NCBI GenBank assembly: GCA_014383605.1
Contig: JACNHM010000370.1
Location: 1-10,198, forward strand
Length of the DNA stretch: 10,198 nt
Reading direction: 5' to 3'
From: Chloroflexota bacterium
GTDB lineage: Bacteria; Chloroflexota; Anaerolineae; UBA3071
Shown here: positions 1 to 6,990 of the stretch, in pieces
How the letters are laid out: every line of letters begins with the position of its first letter
Numbering within the stretch: the first letter of the stretch is position 1
The notes under the pieces: generated by a model
Told to the model about the DNA's origin: nothing
The model's database searches: none
What the model saw: the letters and a program-made list of their open reading frames with translations, nothing else
Position numbers and translations under genes: made by a program

Positions 1-89
1 CAAACGGCTGGTTGGCTCTCCAGCCTGCTCGCTTGGATGACTAGAGCTACCCAAACGCTCAGTTTGCCCCTTCACCCGACTTTGAAACT

Positions 90-578
90 ATGCCCTCCAC
101 CTATCTGAAGAGGTACGAGATTGACCTGTGGTTCTCCATCGAGGGGACGCTGGCGATCGCCGGTGCGCCGATGATCCTGGACGGCGACCTGCTCTCGGCG
201 GCTACGGGGACGGTCGTTTTCCGCAATGGCGAGTGGCTATGGGCTCCCATCCCGGCCGGCATCCCCGACCGCGGCGTGGACTTCGGGCTGGACGCTTTCG
301 GCGCCGACTGCTTCGGCAAGAGGGAGACAGCCCGTTTCTCCAGCGAGATCCTCTACCGCCACGAAGACCCGGCGCTCACCTTCACCGATGGTGACGTGTT
401 GAAGTTCGGCGGCGGTATCGTGGAGAAGAACACCGATCTGATCGGAGGTTTCGAGCCCAAGGCGAGGATGATGGGCCTGGATGCCCTGACCTATCCGCAC
501 TGGCGGGAGGAGTGCGTGGAGCTGGACGAATTCGGCTACCTGCCCATGATCCTGCGCCGCTACCCGCGGAACCCTTAG
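90..578 (+). CDS. Unrecognised two-repeat protein, possibly a fragment of a larger secreted protein
   Basis: The 162-residue product is not one I can name. It contains two copies of one pattern: a DGD-L/V-L turn followed by G-x-V/I-V and N (residues 31-46 and 100-114), each leading to a GLDA strand (66-69 and 129-132). This suggests an internal duplication of about 65 residues, probably beta-rich. There is no signal peptide or membrane segment. The frame is open back to a stop at 42-44, and the ATG at 90 has no clear ribosome binding site (preceding bases are A/T/C-rich), so the true N terminus may be missing and this may be the tail of a broken larger gene. The upstream 89 bases hold only a small stem-loop (arms 6-11 and 20-25). 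Coding is supported by consistent GC-rich third positions; the function is unknown. Confidence 0.6.
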   Translation: MPSTYLKRYEIDLWFSIEGTLAIAGAPMILDGDLLSAATGTVVFRNGEWLWAPIPAGIPDRGVDFGLDAFGADCFGKRETARFSSEILYRHEDPALTFTDGDVLKFGGGIVEKNTDLIGGFEPKARMMGLDALTYPHWREECVELDEFGYLPMILRRYPRNP

Positions 579-589
579 CCAGCGAATGA

Positions 590-625
590 GAGGCCTGGCC
601 GTGGCAGCATGCCCTGCCAGGCCTC
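590..625 (+). terminator. Strong nested stem-loop after the first gene, possible terminator
   Basis: A perfect 10-bp inverted repeat (GAGGCCTGGC at 590-599 with its complement at 616-625) lies 12 bases after the stop codon. Its loop can form a second 4-bp stem (603-606 with 610-613). There is no T-run after it, so it is not a textbook intrinsic terminator; it could also be a REP-like palindrome or a transcript-end stabiliser. Confidence 0.4.
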
Positions 626-644
626 CACGATTTGGACCGAGTCG

Positions 645-675
645 GCAGCCCCCTTCGCCCGTGGGAGGGGGCTGC
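645..675 (+). other. Second GC-rich stem-loop upstream of xpt
   Basis: GCAGCCCCC at 645-653 pairs perfectly with 667-675 (9 bp), and can extend by about 3 weaker pairs (654-656 with 664-666). It sits just upstream of the predicted xpt promoter, so it is outside the xpt transcript and is more likely part of transcription termination of the preceding unit than a riboswitch. I looked for a purine riboswitch here and saw none of its conserved loop sequences. Confidence 0.4.
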
Positions 676-696
676 GCTCGTGCAGGGGGGTGAGCT

Positions 697-725
697 TTGC
701 CCGCCGGCCCCAGTTGGTGTAAAAT
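697..725 (+). promoter_or_regulatory. Sigma-70-like promoter for xpt
   Basis: TTGCCC (697-702), a 17-bp spacer and TAAAAT (720-725), located 58 bp upstream of the xpt start. The same -10 style followed by a GGC/GGCC context recurs before other genes in this window. Confidence 0.5.
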
Positions 726-783
726 CGGCTATCCATTCCCCATCCCCACCCCCTGCCGGGGGCAAGTCTCAGAGAGGTCATCC

Positions 784-1353
784 ATGCGAGAACTCAACGA
801 ACGCATCCGTCGCGAGGGCAAGAACCTGGGTCGGGGCATCCTCAAAGTGGACAGCTTCATCAACCACCAGGTGGACCCCATGCTCATGCTGGCTGTGGGA
901 CAGGCCATGGCGGCGCGGTTCTACAGTCGTGGAGCCACCAAAGTGCTCACCGCCGAGATCTCGGGCATCGCCCCGGCGCTGACCACGGCGTTGGCGCTGC
1001 AGATCCCCGTCGTCTACGCCCGCAAGACGAAGCCGGTGACCATGCATCCCAACACCATCGTGGCCACCGCCCCTTCGCACACCAGAGGCGAGGAGGTGAC
1101 ACTGATGGTCTCGCCGGAGTTCCTCGGCCCTGGCGACCGGGTGCTGATCATTGACGACTTCCTGGCCAGCGGCCGGACGATCCATGCGCTGGCCAAGCTG
1201 GCCCAACTGGCGGGGGCCACCATCGTGGGCATCGGCGCGGTGATCGAGAAGGCCTTCGAGCAAGGACGGGAGGAGTTGGCCCATCTCGGCGTACCTGTCG
1301 AGTCACTGGCGGTGATCAGCAGCATGGACGAGGGGAAGATCGTTTTGGAGTGA
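784..1353 (+). CDS. xpt: Xanthine phosphoribosyltransferase
   Basis: The 189-residue protein transfers the phosphoribosyl group of PRPP to xanthine, giving XMP for guanine-nucleotide salvage in the cytoplasm. The start at ATG 784 is set by the Shine-Dalgarno-like AGAGAGG at 771-777, six bases upstream; an upstream in-frame ATG at 697 lies in the promoter and was rejected. Family hallmarks include the N-terminal KVDSFINHQVDP-type segment (residues 20-31), the SGIAP substrate-loop motif, the PRPP-binding signature VLIIDDFLASG (120-130) and the IEKAFEQGR segment near the C terminus. The length matches Bacillus subtilis Xpt closely. It is followed after 116 bp by guaA in the same direction, so XMP made here could be converted to GMP by its neighbour. 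No guanine riboswitch was seen in the leader. Confidence 0.95.
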   Translation: MRELNERIRREGKNLGRGILKVDSFINHQVDPMLMLAVGQAMAARFYSRGATKVLTAEISGIAPALTTALALQIPVVYARKTKPVTMHPNTIVATAPSHTRGEEVTLMVSPEFLGPGDRVLIIDDFLASGRTIHALAKLAQLAGATIVGIGAVIEKAFEQGREELAHLGVPVESLAVISSMDEGKIVLE

Positions 1354-1358
1354 TGTGC

Positions 1359-1450
1359 GGGGTTCGGCGTTTGGGGTTCGGGGTTATGAGTTGGTGTTAA
1401 AACGGAGCCGCGAACTTGAATCTGGAACGTTGGAACCCGGAACTCTGAAA
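1359..1450 (+). repeat. Period-7 intergenic repeat in two opposed halves
   Basis: In the xpt-guaA gap, GTT recurs at 1362, 1369, 1376, 1383 and 1390 (exact 7-nt steps; consensus GGGGTTC) and again at 1396. After a short centre the opposite-strand version follows: GAA at 1412, 1418, 1425, 1433, 1440 and 1447 (steps 6-8). The second half therefore reads as an imperfect inverted copy of the first, allowing a long weak hairpin. No clear promoter for guaA is seen inside it. Confidence 0.7.
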
Positions 1451-1469
1451 GACAGGCGTCAAGGTCAAG

Positions 1470-3041
1470 GTGACGAAAGAATCGCGACGGGAGACGATCG
1501 TCGTTCTCGATTTCGGTTCGCAGTACAGCCAGCTCATCGCCCGGCGGGTGCGGGAAGCGCAGGTCTACTGCGAGCTGATCCCCTGGGACGCGCCGGCCGA
1601 GCGGGTGCGGGCGCTGGCTCCGCGCGGCTTCATCCTTTCCGGCGGCCCGGCCAGCGTTTATGAGCCGGGAGCGCCGACCCTGCCGGGCTACGTGCTGGGG
1701 AGCCACGCGCCGGTGCTGGGCATCTGCTACGGCATGCAGCTCCTGGCGCAGGGGCTGGGCGGCGGCGTGGCGCCAGCCAGCGAGCGGGAATACGGCCCGG
1801 CGGAGGTCACCGTCACCGGCGTGAGCTCCCCTCTCCTGTCCTCTCTCCCCTCTCCTCTCTCCGTGTGGATGAGCCACGGCGACCGGGTGGACAGGCTGCC
1901 GCCGGGCTGGCAGGTGCTGGCCAGCAGCGGTAACTCCCCCGTGGCGGCCATGGGTGACCTGGCCGGCGGCCGCTACGGCTTGCAGTTTCATCCCGAAGTC
2001 GTGCACACGCCGCGCGGCAAGGAGATCATCCGCCGCTTTCTGTACGACGTCTGCGGCTGCGGCGGCGACTGGACGCCGGACTCCTTCATCGCCGAGAGCG
2101 TGACGGCCATCCGGGGCCGGGTGGGCGACGGTCACGTGCTCTGTGGACTGTCGGGCGGCGTGGATTCGGCGGTGACGGCGGCGCTGGCGCACCGCGCCGT
2201 GGGCGACCGGCTGACCTGCGTCTTCGTGGACACGGGGCTGCTGCGCCGCGGCGAGCCGGAGCAGGTGGTGGAGACCTTCCGGCAGGCGCAGGGGATGCGG
2301 CTGGTGGCGGTCAAGGCCACGGAGGAGTTCCTGGACGATCTGGCCGGGGTGACCGACCCGGAGGAGAAGCGGCGGCGCATCGGCGAGCGGTTCGTGCGTG
2401 TGTTCGAGCGGGAAGCGGCGCGGCTGGCCGCCGACTGGGGCGAGATCGGCTTCCTGGCCCAGGGCACGCTCTATCCCGACGTCATCGAGAGCGCCCGCGG
2501 CGACGAGCACGGCGCGGCGCGCACCATCAAAACGCACCACAACGTGGGCGGCCTGCCGGAGGAGATGGCGTTTGAGCTGGTGGAGCCGCTGCGCTTGCTG
2601 TTCAAAGACGAGGCGCGGGCGGCAGGTGAGGCGCTGGGGTTGCCGGAGGAGATCGTCTGGCGACATCCCTTCCCGGGACCGGGGCTGGCCATCCGCGTCA
2701 CCGGCGAGGTGACCTGGGGGCGGCTGGAGACGCTGCGGGCGGCCGACGCCATTCTGCTGGAGGAGCTGCGGGCGGCGGGGCTGTACCGCCAGACGGCGCA
2801 GGTTTTCGCCGTGCTGTTGCCGGTGCGCAGCGTGGGGGTGATGGGCGACGGGCGGACCTACGCCCACGTGGTGGCCTTGCGGGCGGTGACCAGCGAGGAC
2901 TTCATGACCGCCGACTGGGCGCGGCTGCCTTACGATCTGCTGGCGCGGGTCTCCAACCGCATCGTCAACGAGGTGGCGGGGGTGAACCGCGTGGTGTACG
3001 ACATCTCCTCCAAGCCGCCGGCGACGATCGAGTGGGAGTAG
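1470..3041 (+). CDS. guaA: GMP synthase (glutamine-hydrolysing)
   Basis: The 523-residue enzyme makes GMP from XMP, ATP and glutamine, the last step of guanine nucleotide synthesis. The order is a class I glutamine amidotransferase domain (about 10-190: nucleophile C86 in GICYGMQ, H174 and E176 in QFHPEV), an ATP-pyrophosphatase domain with the P-loop SGGVDS (228-233), and the C-terminal dimerisation domain ending in [18 protein letters not shown]. The length is typical for the family. The start is GTG 1470, with AAGG at 1461-1464 five bases upstream; the conserved [10 protein letters not shown] begins at residue 10, so this start fits. It lies downstream of xpt, in the same direction. Unusually, the segment before the WMSHGD motif is encoded by a period-7 pyrimidine tract (see 1832-1862), although the domain length is not expanded. 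Confidence 0.97.
   Translation: MTKESRRETIVVLDFGSQYSQLIARRVREAQVYCELIPWDAPAERVRALAPRGFILSGGPASVYEPGAPTLPGYVLGSHAPVLGICYGMQLLAQGLGGGVAPASEREYGPAEVTVTGVSSPLLSSLPSPLSVWMSHGDRVDRLPPGWQVLASSGNSPVAAMGDLAGGRYGLQFHPEVVHTPRGKEIIRRFLYDVCGCGGDWTPDSFIAESVTAIRGRVGDGHVLCGLSGGVDSAVTAALAHRAVGDRLTCVFVDTGLLRRGEPEQVVETFRQAQGMRLVAVKATEEFLDDLAGVTDPEEKRRRIGERFVRVFEREAARLAADWGEIGFLAQGTLYPDVIESARGDEHGAARTIKTHHNVGGLPEEMAFELVEPLRLLFKDEARAAGEALGLPEEIVWRHPFPGPGLAIRVTGEVTWGRLETLRAADAILLEELRAAGLYRQTAQVFAVLLPVRSVGVMGDGRTYAHVVALRAVTSEDFMTADWARLPYDLLARVSNRIVNEVAGVNRVVYDISSKPPATIEWE
1832..1862 (+). repeat. Period-7 pyrimidine repeat inside guaA
   Basis: Units TCTCCTG, TCCTCTC, TCCCCTC, TCCTCTC and a partial TCC follow each other at exact 7-nt spacing (consensus TCCYCTC). 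The coding strand is almost purely C/T here. They encode a Ser/Pro/Leu-rich surface stretch just before the WMSHGD motif of the glutaminase domain. The rest of the gene uses ordinary GC-rich codons. Confidence 0.7.
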
Positions 3042-3054
3042 CTGCTGCCGCCGT

Positions 3055-3084
3055 TTGGCCGCAGTCGCATCTCTGTGATAAAAT
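3055..3084 (+). promoter_or_regulatory. Sigma-70-like promoter for the small antitoxin-like gene
   Basis: TTGGCC (3055-3060), an 18-bp spacer and TAAAAT (3079-3084), with the first ATG 27 bases on. A weak hairpin (3042-3045 with 3061-3064, plus 3047-3049 with 3057-3059) follows the guaA stop and overlaps the -35 box; it may be all there is of a guaA terminator. Confidence 0.5.
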
Positions 3085-3111
3085 GGCCTGAGGTGAGCGG
3101 GACTGGACAAG

Positions 3112-3321
3112 ATGGACGTGACTGAGATGAAGAATCCCCTGGCTGCTGGTGCAGAGGATCGGATGCGCCAGGCCCGGCGGCGGGAAGCACTGGCCATGGC
3201 CGACGCGCTGCGGGCGGATATCCTGGCTCGCAGAGGTGGCGAGCCCCTGCCTGATTCCGTTGAAGACTTGCGCCGTCTGCGAGAGGAGCGGCTTCATGAA
3301 CTGGCACCGGATTTGTGTTGA
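3112..3321 (+). CDS. Small antitoxin-like protein
   Basis: The 69-residue charged, helical protein has a long Arg/Glu/Leu-rich body (residues 15-65), including ADALRADILARRGGEPLPDS and an RRLREER segment. This style is familiar from small antitoxins paired with PIN-domain toxins, but I cannot assign a named family. The start at 3112 lies about 20 bp from the predicted transcription start; its ribosome binding site is poor (AGGTGAG at 3091-3097 is too far), and GTG 3118 or ATG 3127 are alternative starts. Its end overlaps by 26 bp a second frame (3296-3424) that looks like a truncated toxin, which supports the antitoxin reading. If so, it may be an orphan antitoxin left after toxin decay. Confidence 0.55.
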   Translation: MDVTEMKNPLAAGAEDRMRQARRREALAMADALRADILARRGGEPLPDSVEDLRRLREERLHELAPDLC

Positions 3322-3424
3322 GGCCAAACTGACTTTCAGGTTGGTATGGACAAATCGCCAAGGCATTTCATCTGGGAGATTTGTGATTGGGATCGCAACC
3401 CTGATTGCAGGAGTAGATGCGTAA
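3296..3424 (+). pseudogene. Possible remnant of a PIN-domain (VapC-like) toxin
   Basis: The 42-codon frame starts at ATG 3296 inside the end of the antitoxin-like gene and has a good ribosome binding site (GAGGAG in 3283-3289). The first residues, MNWHRICVEAKLTFRLV, resemble the opening strand of PIN toxins (typically R-I-C-V-D-A-S-L-x-L-R-L-V), with the catalytic Asp position occupied by Glu. After about 20 residues the resemblance ends, and a stop at 3422-3424 closes the frame, far short of the usual 130-150 residues. The gene order and overlap are those of a vapBC-type operon. This is inference from motif resemblance; it could be a chance frame. Its end overlaps the start of the next gene at 3417. 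Confidence 0.35.
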
Positions 3425-4877
3425 CTTCGGGCGTTTGCTTTTTGTCATTCTGATCTTCGCCGCCATGGCCCTGGGGCCGCGCGCCTGGAATTACGCGCAG
3501 AGCCAGGGGCCTATGCCGGCCTGGGTCACGCTGGCCGGGCAGCCGCCGGCAGGCAGCACGCTGGACGAGATCGCCCAGGCCATCGGCATCCCCTACGCCG
3601 AGCCGGTGTGGGTCTACTATGGCGAGGAACGGTTGCTGCTGCGCCCGGAGGAGGTGGGCTTGCGGGTGGACGCCGCGGCCATGCTGGCGGAAGCGGAGGC
3701 GCAGCGGGAAGGCATGGGCTTCTGGCGGGGCTTCGTGGACGAGATCCTGCACCAAATCCCCGAGCCGGTGGACATCCCCCTGCGCTACGACGTGGATGAG
3801 AGCATGCTCAGCGACTGGCTGAGCGACGTGGCCGTGCGCTACGACCGTCCTCCCAGCTCGGCGGTGGTGGCGTCGATCCGGGAGGGTGTGCCTTTCACGG
3901 AGACGGTGGTCTTTCGCCCCGGCGAACCGGGGCTGCGGCTGGATGCCCAGGCTTCGGTCCCGCGTGTGGTGGAGGCGCTCGCTGCTCCCCATCCGGATGG
4001 ACGGCAGGCCTGGCTGGTGTTGGAAGAAGCGGCGCCGCCCGCGCCTGACATCGCCTTGCTGAAGGAAGTGCTGGAGAAGCGCATGGAGCAAACGCCCATC
4101 CTGTCCAGCGTTTTCGTGCGCCACCTGGCCAGCGGGCAGGAGGTGAACATCGGCGGCGACGTGGCCTACTCGGGCATGAGCGTGATGAAGATCCCCATCT
4201 TCATCGGGGTGTACCGGACGGTGTACGGCCCGCCGGAGGTGGAGATCACGGAAGCGTTGACGACCACGATGACGCTGCCGGAGGTCAGCAATGCCTACGC
4301 CAACTGGTTGCTCAGCCAGATCGGCGGCGGCAGCGCGCAGCAGGGGGCGCAGCAGGTCACCCAATCCCTGCGGCGGCTGGGGTTGGCCAACAGCTTCATG
4401 GCGGGGCCTTACGATTCTGACGCTCCCGTCCCCCGTGTCGTCACCGCCGCCAACAGCCGCAGCGACTTCAATGCCTATCCCGACCCCTACATGCAGACGA
4501 CGCCCAAGGAGATCGGGTTGCTGCTGGAGATGTTGGGCAAATGCGCCGAGGGGGGAGGGGCGCTGTTGGCGGCCTACCCGAACGAGTTGAGGTCCGAGGA
4601 GTGCAGGAACATCATCGCTCTGCTGGAGCTGAATCCCATCAGCACGTTCATCAAAGCCGGTCTGCCGGAAGGGACGCGCCTGGCGCACAAGCACGGCTTT
4701 TCCAACGAGAACCAGAGCGACGCCGGCATCATCTGGGGGCCGGGAGGCCCCTACGTCCTCAGCATCTCCGTGTACCAGCCGGGCTGGGTGGAGTTCCGCT
4801 ACAGCCATCCCCTCATAGCCGACATGGCCAAGGCGACGTGGGACTTCTTCGCCCTGTGGGCCTCACAGACCGGATAG
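3417..4877 (+). CDS. Exported beta-lactamase-fold serine hydrolase with peptidoglycan-binding-like repeats
   Basis: The 486-residue protein starts with a short hydrophobic export signal or membrane anchor (residues 5-20). Residues about 60-165 and 165-230 each carry a strand pattern like the PG_binding_4 repeats of VanW/YoaR-type proteins (LLRPEEVGLRVD at about 76-87, and VVFRPGEPGLRLD). The C-terminal half has a class A beta-lactamase/DD-peptidase fold: SVMK at 255-258 supplies the SxxK serine and lysine; SNAYAN (291-296) stands where SDN-x-x-x-N is usual; KHG at 425-427 replaces KTG. It probably acts on the cell wall or its precursors outside the membrane; whether it hydrolyses beta-lactams cannot be told. 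The start has AGGAG at 3409-3413, only 3 bases away, which is short. It ends 3 bp from the convergent protease gene. Confidence 0.85.
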   Translation: MRNFGRLLFVILIFAAMALGPRAWNYAQSQGPMPAWVTLAGQPPAGSTLDEIAQAIGIPYAEPVWVYYGEERLLLRPEEVGLRVDAAAMLAEAEAQREGMGFWRGFVDEILHQIPEPVDIPLRYDVDESMLSDWLSDVAVRYDRPPSSAVVASIREGVPFTETVVFRPGEPGLRLDAQASVPRVVEALAAPHPDGRQAWLVLEEAAPPAPDIALLKEVLEKRMEQTPILSSVFVRHLASGQEVNIGGDVAYSGMSVMKIPIFIGVYRTVYGPPEVEITEALTTTMTLPEVSNAYANWLLSQIGGGSAQQGAQQVTQSLRRLGLANSFMAGPYDSDAPVPRVVTAANSRSDFNAYPDPYMQTTPKEIGLLLEMLGKCAEGGGALLAAYPNELRSEECRNIIALLELNPISTFIKAGLPEGTRLAHKHGFSNENQSDAGIIWGPGGPYVLSISVYQPGWVEFRYSHPLIADMAKATWDFFALWASQTG

Positions 4878-4880
4878 AAG

Positions 4881-6788
4881 TCAATTCACCAGCAGGGGCA
4901 CGAATACCCGCGGCCCCATTCCCTCCCGCCCCACGCAGAAGCGCACGTCATCCACGTAAAACAGGGTCGTTGCGTCGTCGTCGTTGTTGTCGGCGTAGAA
5001 GTGAAGCTGCACTGACCCGGCGTAGCGCAGCGTGTCCAGGTCCTCTGCCGTCAGCCGGTAAAGATACTCGTCCCAGGGCAGGGCCGGCGAGCCGTCGCTG
5101 GTGTTTCCGGCGCGCAGCAACTCGATCAGCGGCTGGCCGTTGAGGTGGCGGAAATAGACCTTCAGGTGGTCGTCGAAGGGGTCGTGGGGATCGCTGCCGA
5201 AGTCAACGTCGCTGCTGTGGATGCGGAGGGCGAAGAAGAGGGTCGCCGCCGTGACGTCGGACGGCAGGCTGAGCGGCTGCCAGGCCTCAACGGTGCTGTC
5301 CCGGACACCGGCCAGACGCAGCGAGCGCGCTCCGGAGTAGACCACGCTTTCGTCCAAGGCGGCCTCGCCGGACACCTGCCAGGGCGTCAGGGCAGCGGCC
5401 TCGAAACCGCCGTTGACCAGCAACTCCTGGCAGTAGGGCGGCCAGAGGGGCAGCGGCGGCGGAGGCGGGAGGGGCGTGGGCAGCGGCGGCGTGGGCAGGG
5501 GGGTGGCCTCCAGGGCGCGGCGGCCGTTGATGCGCCCGTGGCCGAAGTAGGGATCCCATCCGGCATCGCCCAGGTCATCGGCGGCGCTTTCCAGGATCTG
5601 GCGCACCTCGACGTTGGTCAGCGTGGGGTTGCGGGAGCGGATCAGGGCGGCCAGCCCGGCCACGTGGGGCGAGGCCATGCTGGTGCCGCTCATCAGGCCG
5701 TAGCCGTTGCTCCTATAGGTCGACATAATCGAAGAGCCCGGCGCGGCCAGATCCACGAAATCGCCGTAGCTGGAAAAGCTGGAACGTTGGTCGCTGGCGG
5801 TCAGCGAGGAGACGGCGAGGACGTGATCGTGCGCCGCCGGGTAGTGCATGGCGTCGTTGCTGTTGTTGCCGGCGGCGGCGACGAGCAGCACGCCATGCTG
5901 CCAGGCGTAGTTCACGGCGGCCTCCTCGCCGCGGGAGTAGCTGACGGCCCCCAGGCTCATGTTGATCACCTGGGCGCCGTTGCCGGTGGCGTAGATGATG
6001 GCGGCGATGAGGTCGGCGTAGGTGCCGAAGCCCTGGGGAGAGAAGATGTTCAAGGGCATGACGGTGACGGCGCCGGCCATGCCGGCGATGCCCAGGCCGT
6101 TGTCGGTGCGGGCGGCAGCGATGCCGGTCACGTGGGTGCCGTGACCGTGCACGTCCTGCGGCAGGTTGTCCTCCCCGAAGAAGTCCCAGCCCTGCACGTC
6201 GTCCACGTAGCCGTTGGCGTCGTCGTCGAGGCCGTTGGCGGGCACTTCGCCGGCGTTGATCCACACGCTGCCGGCCAGGTCGCTGTGGGCGAAGTCCACG
6301 CCGGTGTCAATGATGGCCACGACCAGGGCCGGATCGCCGCGGGAGAGGTCCCAGGCGGCTTCCATCTCCATGTTGGGGAGGTAGTTGTCCTGATGGGTGG
6401 CGTAGTAGGGGTCGTTGGGGGTGAAATCGAGCTGTAGCAGGTAGTTGGGCTCGGCCCAGGCCACGCGCGGGTCGGCCTGCAGGCGGGTCAGCGCCGCGGC
6501 GAGCTGTGTCTCGGGCAAGCGCAGCCGCGCCAGGCCCAGGGCGGGAAAGGTCTCGGCGACGGTGGCCTGCAGTGAGGCCAGCAGGGTGTCCAGGCCCTCT
6601 GGCGACGGAGGGGCTTTGGTTGCCCCCCGCCACTGGAGCAGCAACTCGCCGGCGGCGTGGGGGGCTTGGAGATCGGGCGGGGGCGGCGCGGCGCGGGTGA
6701 GCAGGCCGGCGGCCAGCAGCGGCGCGGCCAGCGCCAGGCTCAGGGCCAGGCGCAGGCTCTGTTTGCGGGAGCGTGTCGTTGGTGGCAT
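4881..6788 (-). CDS. Secreted subtilisin-family (S8) serine protease
   Basis: The 635-residue protease has a signal peptide (basic RSRKQ then hydrophobic to about residue 32), an inhibitor-I9-like propeptide (about 46-118, ending in the WAEPNY motif) and a catalytic domain (about 125-430) with the full triad: D161 in IIDTG, H216 in HGHGTHV, S370 in GTSMASPH. The oxyanion-hole Asn is N308 in AAAGNNS. A proline/leucine/threonine linker (about 429-451) leads to a C-terminal domain (452-620) that begins LVNGGFE and looks like a carbohydrate-binding-type beta-sandwich. The only two cysteines, C453 and C618, bracket this domain, so a closing disulfide is likely. It ends in VFVPLLVN, a tail I associate with exported Chloroflexota proteins. 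The start has GAGGAG (plus-strand 6798-6803) nine bases upstream. Probably nutrient-scavenging or processing; substrate unknown. Confidence 0.95.
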   Translation of the reverse strand: MPPTTRSRKQSLRLALSLALAAPLLAAGLLTRAAPPPPDLQAPHAAGELLLQWRGATKAPPSPEGLDTLLASLQATVAETFPALGLARLRLPETQLAAALTRLQADPRVAWAEPNYLLQLDFTPNDPYYATHQDNYLPNMEMEAAWDLSRGDPALVVAIIDTGVDFAHSDLAGSVWINAGEVPANGLDDDANGYVDDVQGWDFFGEDNLPQDVHGHGTHVTGIAAARTDNGLGIAGMAGAVTVMPLNIFSPQGFGTYADLIAAIIYATGNGAQVINMSLGAVSYSRGEEAAVNYAWQHGVLLVAAAGNNSNDAMHYPAAHDHVLAVSSLTASDQRSSFSSYGDFVDLAAPGSSIMSTYRSNGYGLMSGTSMASPHVAGLAALIRSRNPTLTNVEVRQILESAADDLGDAGWDPYFGHGRINGRRALEATPLPTPPLPTPLPPPPPLPLWPPYCQELLVNGGFEAAALTPWQVSGEAALDESVVYSGARSLRLAGVRDSTVEAWQPLSLPSDVTAATLFFALRIHSSDVDFGSDPHDPFDDHLKVYFRHLNGQPLIELLRAGNTSDGSPALPWDEYLYRLTAEDLDTLRYAGSVQLHFYADNNDDDATTLFYVDDVRFCVGREGMGPRVFVPLLVN

Positions 6789-6811
6789 GGGTGTGTTCTC
6801 CTCAGGGTACG

Positions 6812-6827
6812 GCCAGGCTGCCCTGGC
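6812..6827 (-). other. Small stem-loop in the protease leader
   Basis: GCCAGG (6812-6817) and CCTGGC (6822-6827) form a perfect 6-bp stem with a 4-base loop, 8 bases upstream of the Shine-Dalgarno of the minus-strand protease. It could affect translation of that gene. No convincing minus-strand promoter was found between here and 6960. Confidence 0.3.
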
Positions 6828-6939
6828 GTGGCCAGCCGTGTGTGGCGAGTGAATTGTGGTCTGCGGTTCTGGGTATTGAGACGTCCGCTGGCGATGAAGG
6901 TCGCGCAGTTGGCGAGGGTCTGGCGGGCCGCTGTGCGAT

Positions 6940-6968
6940 TTGCTGTCTGCCGGAGCATCGGCTATAAT
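6940..6968 (+). promoter_or_regulatory. Sigma-70-like promoter for the antitoxin-toxin pair
   Basis: TTGCTG (6940-6945), a 17-bp spacer and a perfect TATAAT (6963-6968), 22 bp upstream of the antitoxin start. Such operons are usually repressed by their own antitoxin complex, but I see no clear palindromic operator around it. Confidence 0.65.
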
Positions 6969-6990
6969 GTTGGGGGGAAGGAGGAAGCTG

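Noticed and set aside
579..783. Purine riboswitch upstream of xpt
   Set aside because: A guanine riboswitch is common before xpt in Firmicutes, but none of its conserved loop or junction sequences are visible, and the stem-loops lie upstream of the predicted promoter.
1014..3197. Very long minus-strand open frame (727 codons) across xpt and guaA
   Set aside because: It is antisense to two certain genes, is His/Arg/Gln-rich and repetitive in composition, and shows no domain; it is a by-product of GC-rich codon use.
3336..4808. Long minus-strand frame opposite the serine hydrolase
   Set aside because: Antisense to a gene with clear motifs and an export signal; its composition (His/Gln/Arg/Gly-rich) is typical of a GC shadow.
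5145..6437. Plus-strand frame of 430 codons opposite the subtilase
   Set aside because: Val/Gly/His-rich shadow of the protease, whose catalytic triad is certain.
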